Below, one piece after another: positions 1 through 5,729 of a DNA stretch of 21,767 nt; the first letter of the stretch is position 1, and every line of letters starts with the position of its first letter. A program made the position numbers and the translations under genes. A model generated the notes under the pieces. It saw only the letters and a program-made list of their open reading frames with translations. It was not told the origin of the DNA and did not search any database. The stretch comes from an uncultured Ignavibacteria bacterium (GTDB lineage: Bacteria; Bacteroidota; Ignavibacteria; Ignavibacteriales; Ignavibacteriaceae). The DNA is taken from assembly GCA_937996765.1 (NCBI GenBank), contig CALKUG010000040.1, positions 1-21,767 of the forward strand, written 5' to 3'.

Positions 1-27
1 GAATTACCAGCAGCCACAGAAGAGTAA
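1..27 (+). CDS. C-terminal end of an unidentified upstream gene (partial)
   Basis: Reading from base 1, eight sense codons (ELPAATEE) run into a TAA stop at 25-27, twelve bases before the putative lepB start. This could be the tail of the gene preceding lepB, which in many bacteria is lepA. Eight residues cannot identify it, and the frame could equally be noise. Confidence 0.25.
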   Translation, partial: ELPAATEE

Positions 28-38
28 ACATTCAAACA

Positions 39-980
39 TTGGATTTTAAAGCTGCAGTAAAGAAGTTCGTCGGAATTAAAACACACGAAGAATTAAAGGT
101 AGAGGAAAATAAAACCTCTGGTCAAAAAACAAAAGAATTTATAAAGTCGATGTTGCAATCGGCTTTAGCTGCTTTAGTGATTATAACTTTTGTAATACAA
201 AATACTCGAATACCAACGGGTTCAATGGAAAGCACTATTCTGGTAGGTGATTTTGTTTTAGTGAATAAGTTTATTTACGGGCCAAGTTCTCCTAAATATA
301 TTCCTTTTACACAAATTGAATTGCCCTACTTTTCATTGCCATCGGTTCGCGAGCCTAAAGCCGGCGACATTGTGGTTTTTGAGTATCCCGGCGATAGAGA
401 TGATTTAGTTCAAAAAGAATTAAACGTAAGTTACGTAAAGCGATTAATAGGTATGCCCGGGGATACTATACGAATAATTGATAAAGTTGTTTATATCAAC
501 AGAAAAGAAGCCCCAATTCCACCGCATGTTTTGTATTTAGATTACCAAGTAATTCCAGAAGGTTATATAATGCCCGGTGTGTTTCCAGAAGGAAAGCCGT
601 GGAATAAAGATCAGTACGGCCCACTTGTTATTCCTAAAAAGGGCTCATCTATTCAAATGACTCTGCAAAATGCTATTGGGTTCCGGACGGTTATTGATCG
701 AGAACACGGAAAACGTGTTGTTTCAATTCAGAACGGTAAAGTGTTAATCGAAGGAAAACCTGTAGAAAGTTACACTTTCAAAAAAGACTATTATTTTATG
801 ATGGGCGATAGCAGGGATAATAGTGAAGATAGCAGATTTTGGGGATTTGTACCTCGCGATATGATAACCGGTCAGGCATTTATGGTTCTATTTTCTTGGG
901 ATAGAGATATTCCGTTTTCAGAGCCAATTAAATTACTCTCTTCTATTAGGCCAGATAGAATTCTGAACTTAATAGATTAG
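39..980 (+). CDS. lepB: Signal peptidase I (leader peptidase)
   Basis: Serine protease of the S26 family, anchored in the inner membrane, that removes signal peptides from exported proteins on the periplasmic side. One hydrophobic segment lies at about residues 38-54. It is followed by the catalytic serine in TGSMEST (S62), the general-base lysine in YVKRLIGMPGD (K134), and the conserved GDSRDNSEDSR box (256-266). An insert between K134 and the GDS box makes the protein long (313 aa), as is common in Bacteroidota. The listed start is a TTG with no clear ribosome binding site. The frame stays open to base 3, so the true start may lie upstream, although no ATG or GTG is present in frame within the window. 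The stop overlaps the stop of the convergent copA by four bases. The identity is secure but the start is not. Confidence 0.93.
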   Translation: MDFKAAVKKFVGIKTHEELKVEENKTSGQKTKEFIKSMLQSALAALVIITFVIQNTRIPTGSMESTILVGDFVLVNKFIYGPSSPKYIPFTQIELPYFSLPSVREPKAGDIVVFEYPGDRDDLVQKELNVSYVKRLIGMPGDTIRIIDKVVYINRKEAPIPPHVLYLDYQVIPEGYIMPGVFPEGKPWNKDQYGPLVIPKKGSSIQMTLQNAIGFRTVIDREHGKRVVSIQNGKVLIEGKPVESYTFKKDYYFMMGDSRDNSEDSRFWGFVPRDMITGQAFMVLFSWDRDIPFSEPIKLLSSIRPDRILNLID

Positions 981-3205
981 CGATATTTCTTTAGTCGCAG
1001 GCTATTGGAAAGCACCGACACTGAACTCAATGACATTGCGAAAGCAGCTATCATAGGATTCAATAGTCCCAACGCTGCTAAAGGAATTCCAAAAGCATTG
1101 TAAACAAAAGCCCAAAATAGGTTCTGTTTAATTATCCTGTTTGTCTTTTGTGCAAGCAAAACAAACTCAGTTACCGAGATTAATGATTTCTTTTCACCTA
1201 TAAGTGTTACATCGGCTGTTTCAATAGCTACGGCTGTACCTGAACCCATTGCAATACTTAAGTTTGCCTGTGCCAATGCAGGTGCATCATTTACACCATC
1301 ACCTACCATTGCTACAATAGCACCATTATTTTGTAATTCCTTAATTTTTTCGAGCTTGTCAGTAGGACTGCATTTAGCCACAAAACTCTTGATATTCAAG
1401 TTCTCAGCAACTGTTCTTGCATGAAGATCATTATCTCCGGTTAGCATTATAGTTTCGATACCAAGTGAATTGAGTTGTTTTATTGCTTCTTTTGCACCCT
1501 CAAGAATTACTTCGGCAGTAGAAAATCCGGCAACAATTACGTTGTCAACAATTACAAAGTTATCAGCGAGTGATGAATCATCAACCGTAGTTGGTCGGGT
1601 AACGTTAGGGAAATGAGAACGTAATAGTTCGTCGTTTCCAATTGCGATACTCTTACCATTAACTTCTCCTACAACCCCCATACCTGCGTATGAAGTAAAT
1701 TGTTTCGTAGCAATCCTTACTACTGATTCATTAGCAAAATACTCCACAAAAGCCTGAGCTACAGGGTGTTCGCTGAGCATTTCGATACTCAATATTTCAG
1801 TGCGATGAAAAGTAAAGTTCGGTGAATATTCAATAAAGTATGATACGGATTTTTTACGCTGTGTTAGAGTTCCTGTTTTATCAAAGACAACTGATGTAAT
1901 TTTTGAAGCTTCTTCGAGTCCTTTAGCATTTTTAACAAACATGCCCTGTTTTGCTGCTGTACCCACTGCAGTTATAATTGCAGCAGGTGTAGCCAATCCC
2001 AACGCGCAAGGACATGCAATTATTAGCACCGCAACACTATTTATCAATGCTACACTCAACGCATTCTCGCCACCAAAAAAATACCAAAACACAAAAGTTA
2101 AAAAAGCTACAGCAATTACAACCGGCACAAAAATGCTTGATATTTTATCTGTTAACTCTTGGACCGGGGGTTTGCCTGATTGAGCAATTTCCACCATTTT
2201 TATCATACGACCGAGAAAAGATTCTTCACCAAGAGCAGTTATTTTAACTTCTGCTGCACCGTTAACAATTACGGCCCCTGAAAATAAAATGTTATTAGCA
2301 ATTTTATTTATCGTATCACTCTCTCCTGTTAATGAACTTTCATCAACAAGTACATTCCCCGATACTATTTCTCCGTCGGCAGGTACTTTATCTCCGTTTC
2401 GGAGTATGACAATATCACCCAACCTAAGGTCATCAAAATCAATAACTACTTCTTTACCTGAAATAATAACAGTTACCTTTTCAGGGCGCAACGCCAGTAG
2501 CTCTTTAATAGAATTCCCAGCTCTATTCTTAGCTCTTTTTTCAAGAAACTTTCCCATAAGAATCAGTGCAATAATAACAGCCGAGGTATCGTAGTAGGTA
2601 TGCCCGTTATGCATTGGGCCAAGGAGTGACGGGAACAATGTAATAATAGCACTAAACAAGAATGCTCCACCGGTGCCTATGGCAACAAGTGAATTCATAT
2701 CGGCAGTAAACTGTATTGTGTTCTTAACAAATGAATTAAAAAAACGTTTGCCGGGTAAGGCGAGCACAAGAAAAGTAGGGATGAGTAATAATTGATTTAT
2801 TTGAGCAGTTGATATCCCAAGTCCATTATTAAACCAAGGAAACATGATTCCCATATTGAGAATAAGAATGGGTAAGGCAAGAGATGCCGCGAGATAAAAA
2901 TCTTTTTTATAAGGATTGTAATCGTCATTAGCGGAAGCTGAGTTTTTGTTATTCTTTGTTTTAGGTTGGGGGGCTTTTATTGCGTAACCAAAACGTTTTA
3001 GTTGCTCATTGATTACTTCTTCAGAAAGGGTAGTATTATTAGTAAAAGTAATTCTTGCAGATTCGGAAGCTAAATTAACGCTCACTTGATCTACACCATC
3101 AAGTTTTTTTATTACTTTCTCAACACGTGAAACACATGAAGCACAAGTCATCCCCTCTATGTCAAGAGTTTTGTAAGAAACAGTTGATGCTGTTTTAGGC
3201 ATCAT
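977..3205 (-). CDS. copA: Cu(+)-exporting P1B-type ATPase (CopA-like)
   Basis: Inner-membrane ATPase that pumps monovalent copper out of the cytoplasm. In order it shows one N-terminal metal-binding domain with GMTCASC (18-24), membrane helices from about residue 102, and the actuator TGES (293-296). Then come the transport-site CPC (398-400), the phosphorylation site DKTGT (442-446), the nucleotide-domain SEHPVA (478-483) and the hinge GDGVND (635-640). Helix 7 has YN (702-703) and helix 8 has MSLSS (724-728). CPC, YN and MxxSS together are the signature of the Cu(+)/Ag(+) subgroup rather than the Zn/Cd one. At 742 aa it has normal family length with a single metal-binding domain. It is the last gene of a five-gene minus-strand operon, and its start overlaps the copZ-like gene by 11 bases. 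A second ATG follows directly at 3200-3202. The copper assignment is family knowledge applied to visible motifs. Confidence 0.95.
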   Translation of the reverse strand: MMPKTASTVSYKTLDIEGMTCASCVSRVEKVIKKLDGVDQVSVNLASESARITFTNNTTLSEEVINEQLKRFGYAIKAPQPKTKNNKNSASANDDYNPYKKDFYLAASLALPILILNMGIMFPWFNNGLGISTAQINQLLLIPTFLVLALPGKRFFNSFVKNTIQFTADMNSLVAIGTGGAFLFSAIITLFPSLLGPMHNGHTYYDTSAVIIALILMGKFLEKRAKNRAGNSIKELLALRPEKVTVIISGKEVVIDFDDLRLGDIVILRNGDKVPADGEIVSGNVLVDESSLTGESDTINKIANNILFSGAVIVNGAAEVKITALGEESFLGRMIKMVEIAQSGKPPVQELTDKISSIFVPVVIAVAFLTFVFWYFFGGENALSVALINSVAVLIIACPCALGLATPAAIITAVGTAAKQGMFVKNAKGLEEASKITSVVFDKTGTLTQRKKSVSYFIEYSPNFTFHRTEILSIEMLSEHPVAQAFVEYFANESVVRIATKQFTSYAGMGVVGEVNGKSIAIGNDELLRSHFPNVTRPTTVDDSSLADNFVIVDNVIVAGFSTAEVILEGAKEAIKQLNSLGIETIMLTGDNDLHARTVAENLNIKSFVAKCSPTDKLEKIKELQNNGAIVAMVGDGVNDAPALAQANLSIAMGSGTAVAIETADVTLIGEKKSLISVTEFVLLAQKTNRIIKQNLFWAFVYNAFGIPLAALGLLNPMIAAFAMSLSSVSVLSNSLRLKKYR

Positions 3206-3407
3206 TCCGTTCGGTCAATAAATATCCGGCTTCTTTAACTGCTTCACCAACAACTTCAGGGTTTATCGTCTTTTCATCGTATTCAATCACCGCTCTGCCA
3301 ACTGAAATTTCCTTTACTGTAATTCCTTTATCTTCCAATTCGTTTTGTAGTGCGATAACACAATGCCCGCAAGACATTCCATTTACGTTAAGTGTTTCAA
3401 CTTTCAT
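3195..3407 (-). CDS. copZ: Heavy-metal-associated domain protein, CopZ-like copper chaperone
   Basis: A stand-alone 70-residue HMA domain that presumably carries Cu(+) in the cytoplasm and hands it to the ATPase encoded next to it. The metal-binding loop is GMSCGHC near the N terminus (cysteines 13 and 16). It has the ferredoxin-like pattern ending in VKEAGYLL, where the family usually has an aromatic residue or leucine. The His before the second Cys (GHC) is found in many CopZ proteins. The gene is coupled on both sides: its ATG shares ATGA with the stop of the 82-aa membrane protein upstream, and its end overlaps the copA start by 11 bases. Mercury or zinc binding is less likely because the neighbouring ATPase has the Cu(+) signature. 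Confidence 0.85.
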   Translation of the reverse strand: MKVETLNVNGMSCGHCVIALQNELEDKGITVKEISVGRAVIEYDEKTINPEVVGEAVKEAGYLLTERNDA

Positions 3408-3652
3408 TGTACATCCGGTGATGATTGAAAAAACATAAAATAATATCGTCCCACAGTATAGAAACTCAAAACGATAATTGCAAGACCAATCAGCATTACT
3501 ACTCGTGATCTAATGAGAAATTCCTCGTCGTTTGTGTAGTTCATTTTAAATAAGGTTACAAGTCGTTTGCGGAATAAGATAACTCCCATTCCAACAAAAA
3601 ACTCGACAATGCCGAGTACTACAAGCACAAATAACTTTGGTTCGGGGGTCAT
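3404..3652 (-). CDS. Small two-helix membrane protein, unknown
   Basis: I do not recognise this 82-residue protein. It has two hydrophobic helices (about 7-27 and 52-72). They are separated by a basic and polar loop containing RKR and a short NDEE stretch, and the tail is short and polar. No cysteine, histidine cluster or metal motif is visible. It is too long for the CcoS type of small protein found near copper ATPases and lacks that family's acidic tail. It shares an ATGA stop-start overlap with the copZ-like gene, so it should be co-translated with the copper genes. A role in copper handling or respiratory oxidase assembly is only a guess from position. Confidence 0.75.
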   Translation of the reverse strand: MTPEPKLFVLVVLGIVEFFVGMGVILFRKRLVTLFKMNYTNDEEFLIRSRVVMLIGLAIIVLSFYTVGRYYFMFFQSSPDVQ

Positions 3653-3675
3653 AATTGAAGTGGGGGGATTATGAG

Positions 3676-4062
3676 TTATTCTTCAGAAGAATTATCGGTG
3701 GTATTAGGAGCATAAAAAGGCTTCCTCTTTTGCGACTGTTCTTCTTCTCTTTTTTCGTTAACAATTATTTTGGTGATAGGGCGGGGCGAAACAAAGCCCT
3801 CACCGGTTTTTATGAACCTTCTTATAGTTCCCTTTTCGCGAGGTTCTAATAATTCAGCAACATCATCTTCTTCAGTCTCGGCAAAATTATCTTCTTCCAT
3901 TAAGCCGGAATTACTTTCAGTGGCGTCACCACGCATTTTCTGTTGTTTGGGCTCAGAGGAACGAAACCTTCTAATGTTTATCCACATAAGGCCAAAAACA
4001 AGGGCAAGCATAAAAATAGTTATACCGATTAAAACTATGTACTTTTCTAAAAACTCAATCAT
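3676..4062 (-). CDS. Single-pass membrane protein with acidic linker and PFYAPNTT tail, unknown
   Basis: A 128-residue protein of no family I recognise. One membrane helix lies at about residues 8-28. A basic patch (RRFR) follows, which suggests that the tail is cytoplasmic. Next comes a strongly acidic stretch at about 56-75, then a mixed-charge region, and PFYAPNTT at 115-122 close to the C terminus. The same motif in the form PFYHPNTT occurs in the neighbouring 191-aa protein, which has the same layout of an N-terminal helix and a polar tail. Start and stop are coupled: the ATG overlaps the upstream stop in TAATG, and the gap to the next gene is 23 bases. It looks like a real gene because of position, strand and the shared motif. 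Its function is unknown. Confidence 0.7.
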   Translation of the reverse strand: MIEFLEKYIVLIGITIFMLALVFGLMWINIRRFRSSEPKQQKMRGDATESNSGLMEEDNFAETEEDDVAELLEPREKGTIRRFIKTGEGFVSPRPITKIIVNEKREEEQSQKRKPFYAPNTTDNSSEE

Positions 4063-4637
4063 TATTTAAAATTCAATCTGATATTAGGTGCTGAAGCACT
4101 TGCTGCATAACCACGCATGGTTGACTGTGAGCGCGAATCGGACTCAACCTGAGGTGAAAACACAGTGGTGTTAGGATGATAAAACGGGCGTGCAATTTTT
4201 GCACTTACTCTTGCTTGTGGAAGAGCTTGTTGATTTACAACTTTAAAAATCTCTTTTCGCGGTTTAGGTTGTACTACTACTTGATAACCAGTGCGACGAG
4301 TTTGTTGTTCCTTAAAATTTCTTTCCCTTGCATGGGGGATTTCAGTTCTGGGCATTTGACTTACCTTATTTACGGGAGCTTGTGCAACTTTAGGTTTAGC
4401 ACTGACCTGAGTTTTAACCGTAGTGTTATTCTCTAATGTAGGTACATTATGATGCTTCACCGTAGTAGCACGATGCGCAACAGGTTTAACTGTTGTTTGG
4501 GGTTTGTTCTCCATGCCGGGGTTTTTCCTTGTAGAGCCGTTTTTGAACTTATAAATCAAAAACGAACCTAAAATGAAAACCACAGTTGCTATGGAAAACA
4601 CAATAAATGTCGTAATAACTAAGGGGACTAATTCCAT
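4062..4637 (-). CDS. Single-pass membrane protein with long basic, Thr/Pro/Gln-rich tail, unknown
   Basis: First gene of the minus-strand copper operon, 191 residues, not recognised. A hydrophobic helix spans about residues 5-29 and is followed by a lysine-containing stop (YKFKNG), so the tail is probably cytoplasmic. The tail is low in complexity, rich in Lys, Arg, Thr, Val, Pro and Gln, and looks disordered. It ends with a conserved-looking block containing PFYHPNTT (151-158), matched by PFYAPNTT in the next gene. The two tails have opposite charge (basic here, acidic there), which would allow them to pair. That is inference. The start ATG at 4635-4637 has an A/G-rich leader but no strong Shine-Dalgarno sequence. 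A candidate promoter lies about 45-75 bases upstream. Confidence 0.68.
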   Translation of the reverse strand: MELVPLVITTFIVFSIATVVFILGSFLIYKFKNGSTRKNPGMENKPQTTVKPVAHRATTVKHHNVPTLENNTTVKTQVSAKPKVAQAPVNKVSQMPRTEIPHARERNFKEQQTRRTGYQVVVQPKPRKEIFKVVNQQALPQARVSAKIARPFYHPNTTVFSPQVESDSRSQSTMRGYAASASAPNIRLNFK

Positions 4638-4682
4638 CTTTTGACCTAATTCTTACTGTTTATATTCAAAATCAATGCCAAA

Positions 4683-4714
4683 CAAACTTAGTTCAATTTT
4701 ATTTGTTTTCGAAA
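4683..4714 (-). promoter_or_regulatory. Candidate Bacteroidota-type promoter of the copper operon
   Basis: On the minus strand TAAGTTTG (4690-4683) fits the Bacteroidota -7 element TAnnTTTG. TTTC (4714-4711), one mismatch from the -33 TTTG, lies 20 bases upstream. Transcription would begin about 40 bases before the 191-aa gene. The -7 match is exact and the -33 is imperfect, so this is a candidate only. Confidence 0.4.
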
Positions 4715-4762
4715 CCGGATTTATGACGGCGGTCACATAAAAAGATAAACTTGAGACAGTTG

Positions 4763-4776
4763 GCAAAATATTTTGC
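4763..4776. repeat. 14-bp perfect palindrome between amidase gene and copper operon
   Basis: GCAAAATATTTTGC reads the same on both strands. It lies in the 164-base gap (4638-4801) about 50 bases upstream of the candidate copper-operon promoter. It has no loop and no T-run, so it is not a typical terminator. It could be an operator for a dimeric regulator. A palindrome of this length can also arise by chance in AT-rich DNA. Apart from this and the promoter I see nothing else in the gap. Confidence 0.3.
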
Positions 4777-4801
4777 AACAGTATGTATCAAAATGAGAAA
4801 G

Positions 4802-5452
4802 TTATTTGATTAACTTGTTAACTTCCGAGAGTATTAAACCTGATTGGAGATAATTATACAAGTTTTTACCCGGGCAGAGAGTCTCTGTATAGTCCTTGTG
4901 GGATTTTATCGAGTCTGTTTTCACTCCGTATTGATTGCACAAATTAGCCATAAGTACGATAGTTGATTGCAGCTGAAATCTATTTACAGGTTGTTCTTCA
5001 AAATTTCCTAACACGCAAATAAGGGCGTGTCCTGCGGGGTCGTATGATGTATTGGTGTCTCCAGCAAACTCAATGGGTCTTGCTTCGTAAACTATTCCTT
5101 TAGCATCAATAATAAAATGATAGGGTATATCAATCCAATGCTTATCCTGCATACACCATTTCTGGAAGGAGGGTAAATAGTTCAGAACGTCTTTATCTTC
5201 GGCAAAAAACTCACCCCCATGATGCAAAGTAACATGAGTTATTGAATGGTTTTTTCCACCCGGTTGAACTTCTTTTGCACCCCATTGTTCTCGAGTAACG
5301 TATTGATAGGGTGTTTTAGTATCAAAATCCGTTGAAGATAATTGAGTTGAGGAGGAGCATCCAACAAATTGGAAACTCATCAGCAGTAAAAAAATAAAAA
5401 GAGCAGAGGTGGCTCTGCTCTTTCTGAAAATATATAAAACGTTAAAAATCAC
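4802..5452 (-). CDS. N-acetylmuramoyl-L-alanine amidase (Amidase_2/PGRP type), predicted lipoprotein
   Basis: Zinc amidase that cleaves the bond between MurNAc and L-Ala in peptidoglycan. The N terminus has a lipoprotein signal: basic residues at 10-13, a hydrophobic core at 17-30 and a lipobox ending FVGC with Cys 32. The mature enzyme is therefore probably tethered to the outer membrane, since serine and not aspartate follows the Cys. Zinc ligands fit H77 (in LHHGG), H185 (in SHKD) and C193 (in CPG). Tyr 111 in YHFII matches the T7 lysozyme-type catalytic tyrosine. The start is GTG at 5450-5452, two bases after the stop of the 69-aa gene, with no visible Shine-Dalgarno sequence. No other start leaves a workable signal peptide, because the next Met is only seven residues before Cys 32. 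A perfect hairpin with a T-run lies inside the signal-peptide codons. Confidence 0.88.
   Translation of the reverse strand: MIFNVLYIFRKSRATSALFIFLLLMSFQFVGCSSSTQLSSTDFDTKTPYQYVTREQWGAKEVQPGGKNHSITHVTLHHGGEFFAEDKDVLNYLPSFQKWCMQDKHWIDIPYHFIIDAKGIVYEARPIEFAGDTNTSYDPAGHALICVLGNFEEQPVNRFQLQSTIVLMANLCNQYGVKTDSIKSHKDYTETLCPGKNLYNYLQSGLILSEVNKLIK
5387..5423 (-). terminator. Terminator-like hairpin inside the amidase signal-peptide codons
   Basis: Reading the minus strand, AAAGAGCAGAG (5423-5413) pairs perfectly with CTCTGCTCTTT (5408-5398) around a CCAC loop. The hairpin runs straight into a T-rich tract (TTATTTTTTTA, 5397-5387). It starts about 30 bases after the stop of the 69-aa gene and lies within codons 10-22 of the amidase. 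The T-tract encodes the Phe/Ile/Leu core of the signal peptide. It could end most transcripts after the 69-aa gene or act as an attenuator. The pairing is seen in the sequence. The function is inferred. Confidence 0.6.
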
Positions 5453-5454
5453 AG

Positions 5455-5664
5455 CTATACTTTGTACTCGAACGTTGAGTTCATACTTTTAGGAGTAGTT
5501 GGCTGCGGAGCGTTGACTATCAGAGTCTGAATCATCTGCTCTTGGCTATTTTGAGCGTCCTTAGTAACCTTTGTAGCAATCTCTGCACGCACTTTATTAT
5601 CCGAACTACCGGATAATACTTGCATCAGATTCGATTGCAACTGACTAATACTTGATTGTTCCAT
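5455..5664 (-). CDS. Small soluble protein, unknown (weak YjfB-like pattern)
   Basis: A 69-residue polar protein without membrane segment or signal peptide. A helical, Gln/Ser/Asn-rich region (about 5-50) includes KVTKDAQNSQEQMIQTL. It is followed by a proline-containing turn and a short beta-like end (STFEYKV). This outline loosely resembles the short YjfB-like proteins (helix, then Pro-rich turn, then a terminal strand). The sequence match is too weak for more than a remark. The start has a good purine-rich site (AAGGAAAG, about 8-15 bases upstream) and a TTGACA promoter. The amidase gene follows after two bases on the same strand, and a terminator-like hairpin begins just behind the stop. 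This gene may therefore be transcribed much more than the amidase. Confidence 0.65.
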   Translation of the reverse strand: MEQSSISQLQSNLMQVLSGSSDNKVRAEIATKVTKDAQNSQEQMIQTLIVNAPQPTTPKSMNSTFEYKV

Positions 5665-5681
5665 AAATTACCACTTTCCTT

Positions 5682-5712
5682 TTTGTAAATCTATAAAAAA
5701 GGATTACCTTTG
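5682..5712 (+). promoter_or_regulatory. Bacteroidota-type promoter of rsmB
   Basis: TTTG (5682-5685), 19 bases, then TACCTTTG (5705-5712) is an exact fit to the published Bacteroidota consensus TTTG / TAnnTTTG. Transcription would start near 5717-5720, only 10-20 bases before the rsmB start codon. That gives a very short leader without a Shine-Dalgarno sequence. Confidence 0.5.
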
Positions 5713-5716
5713 TCAA
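5688..5716 (-). promoter_or_regulatory. Promoter for the 69-aa gene and amidase (sigma70-like)
   Basis: On the minus strand a perfect -35 TTGACA (5716-5711) is followed after 17 bases by TAGATT (5693-5688). The start of transcription would lie near 5680, about 15 bases before the ATG, right at the Shine-Dalgarno sequence. It overlaps the candidate rsmB promoter on the other strand. Confidence 0.45.
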
Positions 5717-5729
5717 GTGTAACAAAGAT

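Noticed and set aside
2289..2594. Plus-strand 101-codon open frame
   Set aside because: Antisense to the actuator domain of copA, with no independent coding evidence.
3655..4069. Plus-strand open frames of 64 and 99 codons
   Set aside because: They are antisense to the 128-aa gene, which has coupled start and stop contacts with its neighbours and a shared motif. The plus frames have no such support.
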